64,000 nucleotides of DNA, from positions 1-64,000 of the forward strand of contig NZ_JADLZT010000007.1 of assembly GCF_015453285.1 (NCBI RefSeq), in the 5' to 3' direction. Every line of letters begins with the position of its first letter. Positions within the stretch are counted from its first letter, which is position 1. The translations under genes and the position numbers were made by a program. The notes beneath the pieces were generated by a model. That model had not been told where the DNA came from and made no database searches. It saw only the letters and a program-made list of their open reading frames with translations. This DNA is from Lysobacter niastensis. GTDB taxonomy: Bacteria; Pseudomonadota; Gammaproteobacteria; Xanthomonadales; Xanthomonadaceae. Below, in pieces: positions 1-8,246 of this stretch.

Positions 1-160
1 TTTTTCACCCCCCCCCCCCCCCCGGTCGGGGCCCGCGCCCGCGCCCCCCCCCCCCCGGGGCGCCGGGGGGGGGGGGGGGGGTGGGTTTCTGTTCCCCCCC
101 CCCCCCCGGGGGGGGGGGGGGGGGGGGGGGGGGCCCCCCCCCCCCCCGCGGCGGGAAATT
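1..160. other. C/G homopolymer stretch, probable sequence-end artefact
   Basis: Nearly the whole stretch consists of long runs of C and of G (runs of ten to more than twenty) with a few short mixed islands. No gene, promoter or hairpin of normal composition can be read here, and base composition becomes normal abruptly at about position 150. This is what low-quality polishing or homopolymer noise at a contig end looks like. A biological G-quadruplex or telomere-like element is much less likely, because the run lengths are irregular and both strands' homopolymers are mixed. Confidence 0.8.
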
Positions 161-163
161 TTG

Positions 164-382
164 TCAGTGCGGCCGCGAATCGTAGATCTGGACCAGGCGG
201 TCCTTGGCGGCGAGCTTCTCTCGCTTCATCTGTCCGAGGGTGATGTCATCGATCGGCAACACGCCGAGTTCGGCATCCATCACCTTCTTGTCGAGATCCT
301 TGTGGCGCTGGTAGAGCTGTTTGAACTCCGGGTTGGACTTCATCAGCGCGTCGATCTCGGGCTGCGGACGTTCTTCGAACAT
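164..382 (-). CDS. YdcH-like (DUF465) small cytoplasmic protein
   Basis: A 72-residue charged helical protein beginning MFEERPQPEIDAL and containing the family's typical central segment, in which a run such as LYQRHKDLDKKV is followed by a Lys-rich helix near KREKLAAKDRL. This matches the DUF465/YdcH family of short antiparallel helical proteins, whose molecular role is unknown. The start at 382 is chosen over a longer frame because a strong AAGGAGG ribosome-binding site lies 5 bases upstream of this ATG and the conserved family N-terminus begins there. It ends right beside the artefactual C/G stretch, but the stop codon is intact. The function is not predicted. Confidence 0.8.
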   Translation of the reverse strand: MFEERPQPEIDALMKSNPEFKQLYQRHKDLDKKVMDAELGVLPIDDITLGQMKREKLAAKDRLVQIYDSRPH

Positions 383-393
383 GAAAGCCTCCT

Positions 394-540
394 TCAGGAC
401 AAATGCAAACGCCCCGGCCAAGGCCGAGGCGTCGCGTGGGAAGTCATCAGGGGCGCCGAGGTCTGCAGGCCTGCTTCACGCAGGCCCGCGGCGATCCAGC
501 GATCGGCATCGGGGTCCTGCGGAATCTGGTTCTGCGTCAT
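394..540 (-). CDS. possible small protein upstream of the YdcH-like gene
   Basis: A 48-codon frame begins MTQNQIPQDPDADRWIAAG and ends 11 bases before the YdcH-like start, overlapping that gene's upstream region. The first half has the composition of a real soluble protein N-terminus; the second half (Arg/Pro/His rich) does not, and part of it coincides with a GC-rich inverted repeat around 412-430. The ribosome-binding site is weak. It could be a short leader or coupled small protein, or chance. Apart from this frame, I see nothing convincing between 383 and 709, only an AT-richer patch just before 720. Confidence 0.3.
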   Translation of the reverse strand: MTQNQIPQDPDADRWIAAGLREAGLQTSAPLMTSHATPRPWPGRLHLS

Positions 541-709
541 CGACCTGGCTCATCGCCAAGCGGAAAACAGGCCGCTTGGGTATCCGACCCTACTCTTCCT
601 GTTTGGGGCCGGCAAGGCCGCCACCTGACGCGGCGACGAGCGGCAGCGGCGCAGGCGCAAGCGCGGCGGCGCCTGCAGCGGACCGCCGCCAAATGTCAGA
701 TTTTATTGA

Positions 710-1585
710 CTATTTTGAAGTGACGATCGCTTCGACGCGATCGCTCTTGCCACTGCGCCCTGCCACCTGAATGCGCGAACGAGCGACGCCGGCAGCAACC
801 ATCGCGTCGCGTACGGCTTCGGCCCGGCGCTGGGCGAGCTTGGCGTCGCCGGCTTGAGCTTCGACTTTGACCGTTCCGGTCTGCGACGCCTGCACATAGG
901 CGGCGAGCGTGTTCACCGTAGTGGTGGCGCCGCTGCTGAGACCGGCCTTGCCTGCGGCAAAGCTGTCCTTGGCGAGCGTGAACACTTCACCGCGGCTGTC
1001 GCGCTTGGACGCAGGCAACTTGCCGCCCGTCATCAGCTCGGCTTCCTGCCGCGCCAAGGCGGCTTCGCGCTCACGGGCGGCGTTCAGACGCGCACTCTGC
1101 GCACCGGCCACACCCTTCAGTGCTGTTTCGACGTCGGCCATGGCCGCGGCATCGGCTTCGGCCTGCACGCGCAGGCGCTCGGCTTCCTCGGCCTGCATCT
1201 GCGCCTGCAGGCGCAGGCGTTCGTTCTCGGCCCGTGCCAGCTCCGCGTCGCGACGGCTGGCCTCGATCAGCAGTTCGCTGCGCTCGCGATCGAGCCGGTC
1301 CACTTCGCGTTGCGCGGCCTGGCTGCGCGTACTGATCTCGGCGATCTGCACGCGACGCTCGGCCAGGTACAGCGCCGGGCCGCGGTTACGGTTGCTGGCT
1401 TCCGCCAGCGCCGTGATCGCCTGGTGCGCCTGCAGGCGTTCGTAGGCGGCGAAGGTGTTGAACTGCGGGTCCGTCTCGACGGCCGCCAGCCGCTGCGTCA
1501 GCCGGGTCACGTCGACATCGTCGGCGGCGGGAGCCGAGAACGCGGTGGCCAGCAGCAGCGCCGGCAGGATCTTGCGGAAGCTCAT
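710..1585 (-). CDS. OmpA-family protein with coiled coil, periplasmic or outer-membrane associated
   Basis: A 291-residue protein. Residues 1-21 form a signal peptide (MSFRKILPALLLATAFSAPA). A long heptad-rich Arg/Glu/Ala segment follows at about 80-190, predicted to be a coiled coil. The C-terminal ~100 residues resemble an OmpA-like peptidoglycan-binding domain: the segment after GEVFTLAKDSFAAGKAGL corresponds to the start of the fold, and QRRAEAVRDAMVAAGV is the typical helix, although the canonical NxxLSxxRA motif is degenerate (LAQRRAEAV). The start codon overlaps the stop of the upstream DUF4398 lipoprotein gene by 4 bases (ATGA), so the two are almost certainly co-transcribed and translationally coupled. 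Likely role: an envelope-spanning or cell-wall anchoring partner of that lipoprotein. Confidence 0.8.
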   Translation of the reverse strand: MSFRKILPALLLATAFSAPAADDVDVTRLTQRLAAVETDPQFNTFAAYERLQAHQAITALAEASNRNRGPALYLAERRVQIAEISTRSQAAQREVDRLDRERSELLIEASRRDAELARAENERLRLQAQMQAEEAERLRVQAEADAAAMADVETALKGVAGAQSARLNAAREREAALARQEAELMTGGKLPASKRDSRGEVFTLAKDSFAAGKAGLSSGATTTVNTLAAYVQASQTGTVKVEAQAGDAKLAQRRAEAVRDAMVAAGVARSRIQVAGRSGKSDRVEAIVTSK

Positions 1586-1962
1586 CGGCCGTCTCCGGTC
1601 TGCAGGCGCTGGCGCAGCTCGGCAACCTCACTGCGGCGCTGGTTGAGTTCGGCACTGACCAGCGCGTCCCGGCTCTTGGCATAGGCCAGGTCGGCATCCG
1701 CGGCCGCAGCCAGCGCCAGGCGGCGGGCATCGTCCTCGCGGCCGTCCGACATGGCCGCCTGCGCCTGCTCAAGTTCGCTGCGGGCGGCGCCGATGTCCTG
1801 GGCAGCATACTGGTCCGCATCGGCGCCCTCGGCGCGAATGACGGCCTGTCTTGCCCCCGAAAGTTCGTTGGTAGGGGGAGGCAGGGAGGAACAACCTGTC
1901 GAGGCCAAAGCGAGAACCAGGGCCAGCAGCGGCAAACGGAATTGTGCGAAGCTTGTACGCAT
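1582..1962 (-). CDS. DUF4398-type lipoprotein
   Basis: A 126-residue protein starting MRTSFAQFRLPLLALVLAL, with a lipobox ending STGC about 25 residues in, so it is predicted to be an acylated lipoprotein. The mature part is Ala/Glu/Arg-rich and helical, with repeated AxxELxxA patterns (ARSELEQAQAAM, ARRLALAAAADADLA), typical of DUF4398. A longer frame reaches 2064, but only this start gives a proper lipoprotein signal, and the extra region runs into the divergent pilU start. It overlaps the following OmpA-like gene by 4 bases. DUF4398 plus OmpA-like pairs are common in gammaproteobacteria; their exact function is not established. Confidence 0.8.
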   Translation of the reverse strand: MRTSFAQFRLPLLALVLALASTGCSSLPPPTNELSGARQAVIRAEGADADQYAAQDIGAARSELEQAQAAMSDGREDDARRLALAAAADADLAYAKSRDALVSAELNQRRSEVAELRQRLQTGDGR

Positions 1963-2056
1963 AGGGGTGCCGTGACGTTCGGGTAGCGCGCGGCCATTGT
2001 CGGAAGCCGGCGGCAAGCTTGCAATGGCAAGCCGCCGCCAAAGAGGGGACGGAAGC

Positions 2057-3175
2057 ATGGACATCGGCTATTTCTTGAAGCTGATGACGGAAAAGAACGC
2101 CTCGGACATGTTCCTGACCACCGGCGCGCCGGTCTACATCAAGGTCGAAGGCAAGCTTTACCCGCTCGGCAATACCGGCCTGCCACCCGGCATGGTCAAG
2201 AAGATCGCCTACTCGCTGATGGATGAGGGCCAGGTCCCGATCTTCGAGCGCGAGCTGGAATTGAACATGGCACTCGCGCTGCAGGACGCCGGCCGGTTCC
2301 GCATCAACGTCTTCAAGCAGCGCGGCGAGGTCGGCATGGTGATCCGTGCGATCCGCAGCGTCATTCCTTCGATCGAGGAACTGCAGCTGCCGCAGGTGCT
2401 GAAGGACATCATCATGGCCCCGCGCGGCCTGGTGCTGATCGTCGGCTCGACCGGTTCGGGCAAGTCGACGACCCTGGCGTCGATGATCGACCACCGCAAC
2501 AGCAACACGTCGGGTCACATCCTCACCATCGAGGACCCGATCGAATACCTGCACAAGCACAAGAAGTCGATCGTCAACCAGCGCGAGGTCGGCCTCGACA
2601 CGCATGCCTTCCATAACGCGTTGAAGAACGCGATGCGAGAAGCGCCGGACGTCATCCTGATCGGCGAGATCCTCGACGCGACGACGATGGAAGCGGCGAT
2701 CGCCTTCGCCGAAACCGGCCACCTGTGCCTGGCGACGCTGCACTCCAACAATGCCGACCAGACGCTGGAGCGCATCCTCAACTTCTTCAACGAGTCCGCG
2801 CACAAGAACGTGCTGATGAACCTCGCGCTGAACCTGCGCGCCGTGGTGTCGCAGCGCCTCGTCGTGGGCACGGATGGCCGTCGCTTGCCGGCGACGGAAG
2901 TGCTGATCAATACGCCGATGATGCGCGACCTGATGCGCCGCGGTCAGGTGCACGAGATGAAGCAGGCGATGGAGGAGTCGCTCGAAGAAGGCATGGAGAG
3001 CTTCGACCAGTGCCTGTTCCGCCTGCACAAGACCGGCAAGATCGAGATGGAGGAGGCGCTGCGCGCCGCCGACTCGCGCGATGGCCTGGCCTTGAAGTTC
3101 CGCCTGTCGGAAGGCAGCAGCGGCGCGCACGATCCCTACGCCGACGTCTTCACCGAAGACGCGCACGCGCACTGA
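2057..3175 (+). CDS. pilU: type IV pilus retraction ATPase PilU
   Basis: A 372-residue member of the PilT/PilU hexameric ATPase family, which powers type IV pilus retraction at the inner-membrane base; PilU usually acts together with PilT. Visible features: N-terminal PAS-like domain starting MDIGYFLKLMTEKNASDMFLT, Walker A GSTGSGKST at residues 130-138, the Asp box around TIEDPIEYLH, the Walker B region ending in LIGEILD, and the His box segment GHLCLATLHSNNADQTLERI. The acidic/His C-terminus is more PilU-like than PilT-like. The ATG at 2057 is preferred over an upstream in-frame one because family alignment starts here. Odd point: the usual GE(M/I)RD motif reads GEILD, with Leu206 in place of Arg. 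pilT is not adjacent in this window. Confidence 0.92.
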   Translation: MDIGYFLKLMTEKNASDMFLTTGAPVYIKVEGKLYPLGNTGLPPGMVKKIAYSLMDEGQVPIFERELELNMALALQDAGRFRINVFKQRGEVGMVIRAIRSVIPSIEELQLPQVLKDIIMAPRGLVLIVGSTGSGKSTTLASMIDHRNSNTSGHILTIEDPIEYLHKHKKSIVNQREVGLDTHAFHNALKNAMREAPDVILIGEILDATTMEAAIAFAETGHLCLATLHSNNADQTLERILNFFNESAHKNVLMNLALNLRAVVSQRLVVGTDGRRLPATEVLINTPMMRDLMRRGQVHEMKQAMEESLEEGMESFDQCLFRLHKTGKIEMEEALRAADSRDGLALKFRLSEGSSGAHDPYADVFTEDAHAH

Positions 3176-3199
3176 CCGCGCACCACTGGCGCTACCGGC

Positions 3200-3862
3200 T
3201 TATGCCGGTGGCGCGTCGGGCTGGCGCTCCGGGCGCGCCGCTTCGAAGGCCGGAAGCGCCTGGCAGGCCTCGTCGATGCGAAGCAGCGTCGGGTACGGCG
3301 CCATGTCCACATGGAAGCGGCGCGCGTTGTAGACCTGCGGCACCAGGCAGCAATCGGCCAGGCCCGGCGTGTCGCCGATGCAGAAGCGCCCCGTCATCGG
3401 GTCATCCGCCAGCATGGACTCCAGTGCGGCAAACCCCTGTTCGATCCAGTGGCGCACCCAGGCCTCGCGCCGCGGCTGCGGCACCTCCCAGGTGTGCTCG
3501 AAGTACTGCAGGACGCGCAGGTTGTTCAACGGATGGATGTCGCAGGCGATCGCCAGGGCGATGGAACGTGCGCGGCCGCGCTCATCGGCTGACTTCGGCA
3601 GCAGCGGCTGCTCCGGCCAGACTTCGTCGACGTATTCGAGGATGGCCAGCGACTGGCTCAGCACACGGTCTCCGTGACGCAGCGCCGGCACCAGCCCCTG
3701 CGGATTGGCCTTGCGGAACGCTTCGCCGTGCTGCTCGCCGCCATCGCGCAGCAGATGGATCGGCAAGGTCTCGTAGGCCAGCCCCTTGAGGCCGAGGCCG
3801 ATGCGCACGCGATATGCCGCGCTTGAGCGCCAGTACGAATACAGCTGCAGTTGCTCGCCCAT
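3200..3862 (-). CDS. maiA: maleylacetoacetate isomerase (zeta-class GST)
   Basis: A 220-residue glutathione S-transferase fold enzyme that converts 4-maleylacetoacetate to 4-fumarylacetoacetate with glutathione as cofactor, in tyrosine/homogentisate catabolism. The N-terminal thioredoxin-like domain carries the zeta-class active-site motif, here YWRSSAAYRVRIGL (family form SSCSxRVRIAL), followed by NPQGLVPAL and QSLAILEYV. The C-terminal helical domain contains LADCCLVPQVYNARRFHVD, also zeta-class. It is followed 60 bases upstream on the same strand by the fumarylacetoacetate hydrolase gene, the next enzyme of the pathway. The upper-pathway genes hmgA and hppD are about 25 kb away. Odd point: the catalytic Cys of the motif (SSCS) is Ala here; the first Ser is retained. 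Confidence 0.9.
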   Translation of the reverse strand: MGEQLQLYSYWRSSAAYRVRIGLGLKGLAYETLPIHLLRDGGEQHGEAFRKANPQGLVPALRHGDRVLSQSLAILEYVDEVWPEQPLLPKSADERGRARSIALAIACDIHPLNNLRVLQYFEHTWEVPQPRREAWVRHWIEQGFAALESMLADDPMTGRFCIGDTPGLADCCLVPQVYNARRFHVDMAPYPTLLRIDEACQALPAFEAARPERQPDAPPA

Positions 3863-3922
3863 GCCCGCACTCCCTGTCCGCGATGGATCGCGGGCAGCAG
3901 GCGCTGCCCGCGCAGGCAGCCG

Positions 3923-4912
3923 TCAGGCCGCCGGATTGCGCTCGATGCGCTGCTCGATGGCACCGAAGACGCTGCGACCCTCGCGATCCAGCATCTCGAT
4001 GCGCACGGTGTCGCCGAACTTCATGAAGGGCGTCAGCGGCTTGCCGTGTTCCAGCGTCTCGACCGTGCGCTTCTCGGCGAAGCAGGACGCGCCGAGGGAC
4101 GTGTCCTCGTTGGCCACGGTGCCCGACCCCACGATCGTGCCGGCCGACAGCGGCCGCGTCTTGGCGGCATGCGCGACCAGTTGCGCGAAGCTGAAATGCA
4201 TGTCGACACCCGCTTCCGGCGCACCGAACCATTCACCGTTGATGTGCGTCAGCAGCGGCAGGTGCACCTTGCTGTCGCGCCACACGTCGCCGAGTTCGTC
4301 CGGCGTGACGAACACCGGGCTCAGCGCCGAATGCGGCTTGGACTGCAGGAAGCCAAAGCCCTTGGCCAGTTCGTTCGGAATCAGGTTGCGCAGCGAGACG
4401 TCGTTGACCAGGCCCACCAGCTGGATGTGCGAAGCCGCCTGTTCCGGCGTGGCGGCCATCGGCACGTCGTCGGTCACGATCACGACCTCAGCTTCCAGGT
4501 CGATGCCGTATTCCTCGCTCGGAACGCGCACTGCATCGCGCGGACCGTAGAAGCCGGCGCTGACCGCCTGGTACATCAGCGGGTCGACGTAGAAACTCTC
4601 CGGCACTTCCGCACCGCGTGCACGGCGCACGCGTTCCACATGCGGCAGGTAGGCCGAACCATCGACGAACTCGTAGGCGCGCGGAAGCGGTGCGGCCAGC
4701 GCTGTGACCTCCAGGTCGAACGCGCCCTCGGCCGTACCGGCATTGAGCGCATCGGACAGCGAGTTCAGGCGCGGCGCGATGTTCGACCAGTCTTCCAGCG
4801 CACGCTGCAGGGTGTCGGCGATGCCGGTGGCGCGCACGGCGCGGGAGAGGTCGCGCGAGACGACGATCAGCGTGCCGTCGCGGCCGCCTTCCTTCAACGA
4901 TCCAAGCTTCAT
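3923..4912 (-). CDS. fumarylacetoacetate hydrolase family protein
   Basis: A 329-residue cytoplasmic enzyme of the FAH family. The last step of tyrosine catabolism cleaves fumarylacetoacetate to fumarate and acetoacetate, and the location directly before maiA supports that reaction. Family landmarks: the metal-ligand region EYGIDLEAEVVIV (acidic E-x-E), NDVSLRNLIPNEL, and the GSGTVANEDTSLGASCF segment near the C-terminus. The protein is shorter than the ~420-residue eukaryotic-type FAH but matches the ~330-residue form widely found in proteobacteria. The start has only a weak ribosome-binding site. A related FAH-family activity on another acylpyruvate cannot be excluded from sequence alone. 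Confidence 0.87.
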   Translation of the reverse strand: MKLGSLKEGGRDGTLIVVSRDLSRAVRATGIADTLQRALEDWSNIAPRLNSLSDALNAGTAEGAFDLEVTALAAPLPRAYEFVDGSAYLPHVERVRRARGAEVPESFYVDPLMYQAVSAGFYGPRDAVRVPSEEYGIDLEAEVVIVTDDVPMAATPEQAASHIQLVGLVNDVSLRNLIPNELAKGFGFLQSKPHSALSPVFVTPDELGDVWRDSKVHLPLLTHINGEWFGAPEAGVDMHFSFAQLVAHAAKTRPLSAGTIVGSGTVANEDTSLGASCFAEKRTVETLEHGKPLTPFMKFGDTVRIEMLDREGRSVFGAIEQRIERNPAA

Positions 4913-5192
4913 CGGTGATCCGTGGCTCTAGCCGGGTTAGATGGTTGCAATTGTAACTGCTTGCGCGGCAGCCTTGCCCGCGCTCCGTGCGCGCCTAGCG
5001 GACACGCGCCGGTGTGCACGATATAGCGGCCGACGTGGTTGCGTGATGGTGACGGCTGCAACGAGCCATGCTGGGCTCAGCAACGCTCGCTGAGCGACCG
5101 GCGAGCATGCTGTCCCTGCAACTCGTTGCGTCCTTCCAGCCGCGGGCGCGGCATCGACCAGACCGGCTCTTCTGTGCTGCGGCGGGCCCAAC

Positions 5193-5224
5193 AAAAAACC
5201 CGCCTTGCGGCGGGTTTTTTGTTT
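5193..5224. terminator. bidirectional intrinsic terminator
   Basis: The stem CCCGCC-ttg(c)-GGCGGG is flanked by an A-run on one side and a T-run on the other, so it can work on both strands. Its main client is the tRNA-Gln gene and the ribosomal protein operon that reads toward it on the minus strand. Confidence 0.85.
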
Positions 5225-5229
5225 GGATC

Positions 5230-5304
5230 TGGCAGCCCCGGATGGATTCGAACCACCGAATGCCTGAGTCAGAGTCAGGTGCCTTACCGCTTGGCGACGG
5301 GGCT
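5230..5304 (-). tRNA. tRNA-Gln (anticodon CTG)
   Basis: On the minus strand a full cloverleaf can be drawn. The acceptor stem AGCCCCG pairs with CGGGGCT, the D arm has the AAGCGGTAA loop, and the anticodon stem CCTGA/TCAGG encloses the loop CTCTGAC with anticodon CTG. The T loop is TTCGAAT on a GGTGG/CCATC stem containing one G-U pair. CCA is encoded. It lies 36 bases downstream of the rpsI stop codon on the same strand and directly before the terminator, so it may be processed from the end of the rplM-rpsI transcript. Confidence 0.95.
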
Positions 5305-5340
5305 ATGAAGCTGATTGTAACCCGAAATCGAGAAAATCGA

Positions 5341-5733
5341 TTAGCGCTTCGAGAACTGCGTAGCGCGACGGGCCTTGTGCAGACCGACCTTCTTACGCTC
5401 GACTTCACGTGCGTCGCGGGTCATGAAGCCGGCCTTGCGCAGGTCGGACTTCAGCGACTCGTCGTACTCGACCAGCGCGCGGGCGATGCCGAGGCGGATC
5501 GCACCGGCCTGACCGGTGATGCCGCCACCGGCGACGGTGACGACGACGTCGAACTTGTCGGTCGACTGCGTCAGTTCGAGCGGCTGGCGCACGATCATGC
5601 GCGCAGTCTCGCGACCGAAGAAGTCTTCGATCGAACGCTGGTTGATGGTGATCTTGCCCTCGCCCTTGCGCAGGAACACGCGGGCGGTGGAGGACTTGCG
5701 GCGGCCGGTGCCGTAATTCTGCTGGATAGCCAT
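5341..5733 (-). CDS. rpsI: 30S ribosomal protein S9
   Basis: A 130-residue protein with the complete S9 signature: N-terminal [18 protein letters not shown], the central [19 protein letters not shown], and the C-terminal tail [17 protein letters not shown] that reaches into the ribosomal P site. It follows rplM by 9 bases, the universally conserved L13-S9 gene order, and is transcribed with it. A ribosome-binding AAGG precedes the ATG. Confidence 0.98.
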   Translation of the reverse strand: MAIQQNYGTGRRKSSTARVFLRKGEGKITINQRSIEDFFGRETARMIVRQPLELTQSTDKFDVVVTVAGGGITGQAGAIRLGIARALVEYDESLKSDLRKAGFMTRDAREVERKKVGLHKARRATQFSKR

Positions 5734-5742
5734 GTTCTTACC

Positions 5743-6171
5743 TTAGAGGTCCAGGGGCTGCGGCTGCTGGGCGGCGTGCGGATGCTCCGAGCCCTTGTAG
5801 ACCTTCAGCTTGCGGTACATGGCACGGCCGAGCGTGTTCTTCGGCAACATGCCCTTCACAGCGATCTCGATCACGCGCTCCGGGTGGCGCTCGAGTGCCT
5901 GGGCGAGGTTCTCGCTCTTCAGGTTGCCGACGTAACCGGTGAACCGGTGGTACATCTTGTCCTGGAGCTTGTTGCCCGTGACGACGATCTTCTCGGCGTT
6001 GATCACCACGAGGTAATCGCCGGTATCGACGTGGGGGGTGTAGACGGGCTTGTGCTTGCCGCGCAGGCGACGCGCGAGTTCGGAGCACAAACGGCCGAGC
6101 GTCTTGCCAGACGCATCGACGAGGTACCAGTCGCGCTGGACGGTCTCGTTCTTGGCGGTAAAGGTCTTCAT
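5743..6171 (-). CDS. rplM: 50S ribosomal protein L13
   Basis: A 142-residue protein beginning [19 protein letters not shown], with [18 protein letters not shown], the [13 protein letters not shown] segment and the conserved [20 protein letters not shown] longer frame extends upstream, but the family start and length fix the ATG at 6171. It is the first gene of the rplM-rpsI operon. The 157-base region between this start and the divergent Fe-S protein gene must hold the operon promoter; I could not assign -35/-10 boxes with confidence. Confidence 0.98.
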   Translation of the reverse strand: MKTFTAKNETVQRDWYLVDASGKTLGRLCSELARRLRGKHKPVYTPHVDTGDYLVVINAEKIVVTGNKLQDKMYHRFTGYVGNLKSENLAQALERHPERVIEIAVKGMLPKNTLGRAMYRKLKVYKGSEHPHAAQQPQPLDL

Positions 6172-6328
6172 GACGGTTCTGCTATGGGGTGACTGGTCGG
6201 ACTGATTCCGCGTGGGCTTGAGCCCTCGTGGAACTTCGCCTCGCGTTGTTGGAACGAAAGAGGCGGAATGATAGCGGGCCAGCAGGGGCGCCGCAAGTCG
6301 CCTGGACACGCATGCTAGCATCCGGCCC

Positions 6329-7492
6329 ATGCCCGCCGCCCCTCCGCCCTCCGCCGACCCGTTGGTGGCGCTGGCCGATCGCTGCGTGCAATGCGGGCTC
6401 TGCCTGCCCGCGTGCCCGACCTATGGCCTCGACCGGCTCGAAGCTGAATCGCCTCGTGGCCGCATTGCCCTGGCCCGGGCCTGGGCGCTGGATACCGTCG
6501 AAGTGACGGAAGCCGGCGAAACCCACCTTGACCAATGCCTGGGTTGCCGGAGCTGCGAGGCGGTATGCCCGGCCGGCGTCCAGTACGGGCAGTTACTGGT
6601 TGCGGCCCGGGAGCGGCAGCAGGGCCGTCGGACTGACAGCTGGCGCGCTCGCGCGATCCGGCACCTGGTCACCCGCACGCGTCTGCTTTCTTTCGGGCTG
6701 GCCCTGTATCGCCAATGGTACGACTGGCTGCCTCCTGGCTGGCGCCCCCTTCCCCGCCCCGCTGACCGGCGCTTTCCAGCACCCGCAACCCAGTCCGGCA
6801 AGCGCACGCAGGTATCGGTCTTCGTTGGCTGTGTCGCTGAGGCCTATGAGACCGGACTGCGCGCCGCCCTCGCCCGCCTTTGCGATGCGATTGGCTTCCA
6901 GGTCATCGAGACGCCGGGGCAGTCCTGCTGTGGAAGTCTGCACGCGCATGCCGGCGATGTCGCCCGGGCGCAGCAACTGGCCAGCCGGAATCGCGCTGCG
7001 TTCGCCGGAGCCCGCACGGTGCTGACATTGGCCAGCGGTTGCCACGAATCCGTGGCCCAGGCGCTGGACACCCGAACCGTCGACGCGATCGCCTTCCTCG
7101 CGCAACACGCCGCGTCATTGCCGCTGCGTCGCTGCGACGAGCGCATCGCGCTGCACCTGCCCTGCACCCAGCGCAATGTGGTCAGGTCGGTGCCGGCACT
7201 GCGGCAGTTGCTCGCGCAGGTGCCCGGTCTGAGCGTGATCGAACTCGATGCGGGCTACGGCTGCTGCGGTGCGGCCGGAGTCCAGATGCTCGAGGATCCG
7301 GCGCGCGCGGCGCGATTCCGAGAACCGCTGCTGCAGCAATTGATCCAGAGCAAGGCGACGCGGCTGCTCAGTGCCAATATCGGCTGCCGCCTGCACCTGG
7401 CCCAGGGTACTTCGGTGCCTGTACAGCACCCACTCGAGTTCCTCGCCGGGCTGCTGGAACCTTCACCGGCCAACCGCGACCCCAACATTTAA
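6329..7492 (+). CDS. GlcF-like (Fe-S)-binding protein, two 4Fe-4S clusters and two CCG domains
   Basis: A 387-residue protein with two ferredoxin-type clusters at the N-terminus (C19xxC22xxC25xxxC29P and C70xxC73xxC76xxxC80P) and two C-terminal cysteine-rich CCG (DUF224) domains, seen as [10 protein letters not shown]...SCCGS and LPCTQRN...YGCCGAAG. This is the architecture of GlcF, the iron-sulfur subunit of glycolate oxidase, and of related heterodisulfide-reductase-like electron carriers. No glcD/glcE flavoprotein gene is adjacent; instead coq7 starts 10 bases downstream on the same strand. It could be the electron-transfer subunit of a dehydrogenase encoded elsewhere or, speculatively, supply electrons to Coq7. 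It is slightly shorter than E. coli GlcF (~407 residues). Confidence 0.85.
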   Translation: MPAAPPPSADPLVALADRCVQCGLCLPACPTYGLDRLEAESPRGRIALARAWALDTVEVTEAGETHLDQCLGCRSCEAVCPAGVQYGQLLVAARERQQGRRTDSWRARAIRHLVTRTRLLSFGLALYRQWYDWLPPGWRPLPRPADRRFPAPATQSGKRTQVSVFVGCVAEAYETGLRAALARLCDAIGFQVIETPGQSCCGSLHAHAGDVARAQQLASRNRAAFAGARTVLTLASGCHESVAQALDTRTVDAIAFLAQHAASLPLRRCDERIALHLPCTQRNVVRSVPALRQLLAQVPGLSVIELDAGYGCCGAAGVQMLEDPARAARFREPLLQQLIQSKATRLLSANIGCRLHLAQGTSVPVQHPLEFLAGLLEPSPANRDPNI

Positions 7493-7502
7493 ACTGCCGA
7501 CC

Positions 7503-8147
7503 ATGACGACAGCCCGCGAACTGACTCCGCTGGACCGATTCCTCGCCGACACACAGCGCGCGCTCGATACCGTGTTCGGCGCTCCGGCCGCGGAGCGGGG
7601 CAACCCTGCCGCTGGCATCGCCCAGATCGAGTTGGATGAGAACGAACGCCGCCACGCCGCCGGCCTGATGCGCATCAACCACGTCGGCGAGGTCTGCGCG
7701 CAGGCGCTTTACTGCGGCCAGGCAGCGGTCGCCCGCGACGAGGCGACTCGCGCGCACCTGCTCGAAGCGGCACAGGAGGAAACCGACCACCTCGCATGGT
7801 GCGCCGACCGCCTGCGCGAACTCGACAGCCGCCCCAGCCTGCTCAACCCGCTGTGGTATGCCGGCAGCTTCGCGATCGGCGCGCTGGCCGGGCTGCGCGG
7901 CGATGGCTGGAACCTCGGCTTCGTGGTCGAGACCGAGCGCCAGGTCGAGGCGCACATCGACGAACACCTGGACTCGCTGCCCAATGCCGATGCACGCAGC
8001 CGCGCGATCCTGGAAGTGATGAAAGCCGACGAATCCCGTCATGCCGACAACGCCGAAGCCGCGGGCGCACGCATCCTGCCGCCGCCGGTGCCGAGCCTGA
8101 TGGCGGCCGCGTCGAAACTGATGAAGACCGTGGCTTACAGGATCTAG
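7503..8147 (+). CDS. coq7: Coq7 di-iron hydroxylase of ubiquinone biosynthesis
   Basis: A 214-residue di-iron monooxygenase that performs the C6 hydroxylation of 2-polyprenyl-3-methyl-6-methoxy-benzoquinol, a late step of ubiquinone synthesis at the inner membrane. Iron-ligand motifs are visible: NHVGEV (E63), the [10 protein letters not shown] box with E93 and H96, an [13 protein letters not shown] helix and the final DESRHADNA. The hydrophobic segment [15 protein letters not shown] fits membrane association. The start is fixed by the family N-terminus; a longer upstream frame overlaps the Fe-S gene and is not credible. The 10-base spacing suggests co-transcription with the GlcF-like gene. 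A terminator follows at 8200. Confidence 0.95.
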   Translation: MTTARELTPLDRFLADTQRALDTVFGAPAAERGNPAAGIAQIELDENERRHAAGLMRINHVGEVCAQALYCGQAAVARDEATRAHLLEAAQEETDHLAWCADRLRELDSRPSLLNPLWYAGSFAIGALAGLRGDGWNLGFVVETERQVEAHIDEHLDSLPNADARSRAILEVMKADESRHADNAEAAGARILPPPVPSLMAAASKLMKTVAYRI

Positions 8148-8199
8148 GGCTCCCTTCCCCGGCCTGGGCTCACACGAGCGGGACGGGGAAGATGAGCAA

Positions 8200-8229
8200 C
8201 AAAAAAGGCCGGCGATTGCCGGCCTTTTT
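8200..8229. terminator. bidirectional intrinsic terminator between coq7 and speD
   Basis: The stem GGCCGGC-gatt-GCCGGCC is flanked by six A's on the left and five T's on the right. It sits between the convergent coq7 and speD genes and can stop transcription from both. Confidence 0.9.
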
Positions 8230-8246
8230 CATGACGCCAGGACTAC

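Noticed and set aside
5068-6192. Open frame on the plus strand with the string RMDSNHRMPESESGALPLGDG
   Set aside because: This is the well-known translation of the antisense of a tRNA gene (here tRNA-Gln) and then the antisense of rpsI and rplM. It is not a protein.
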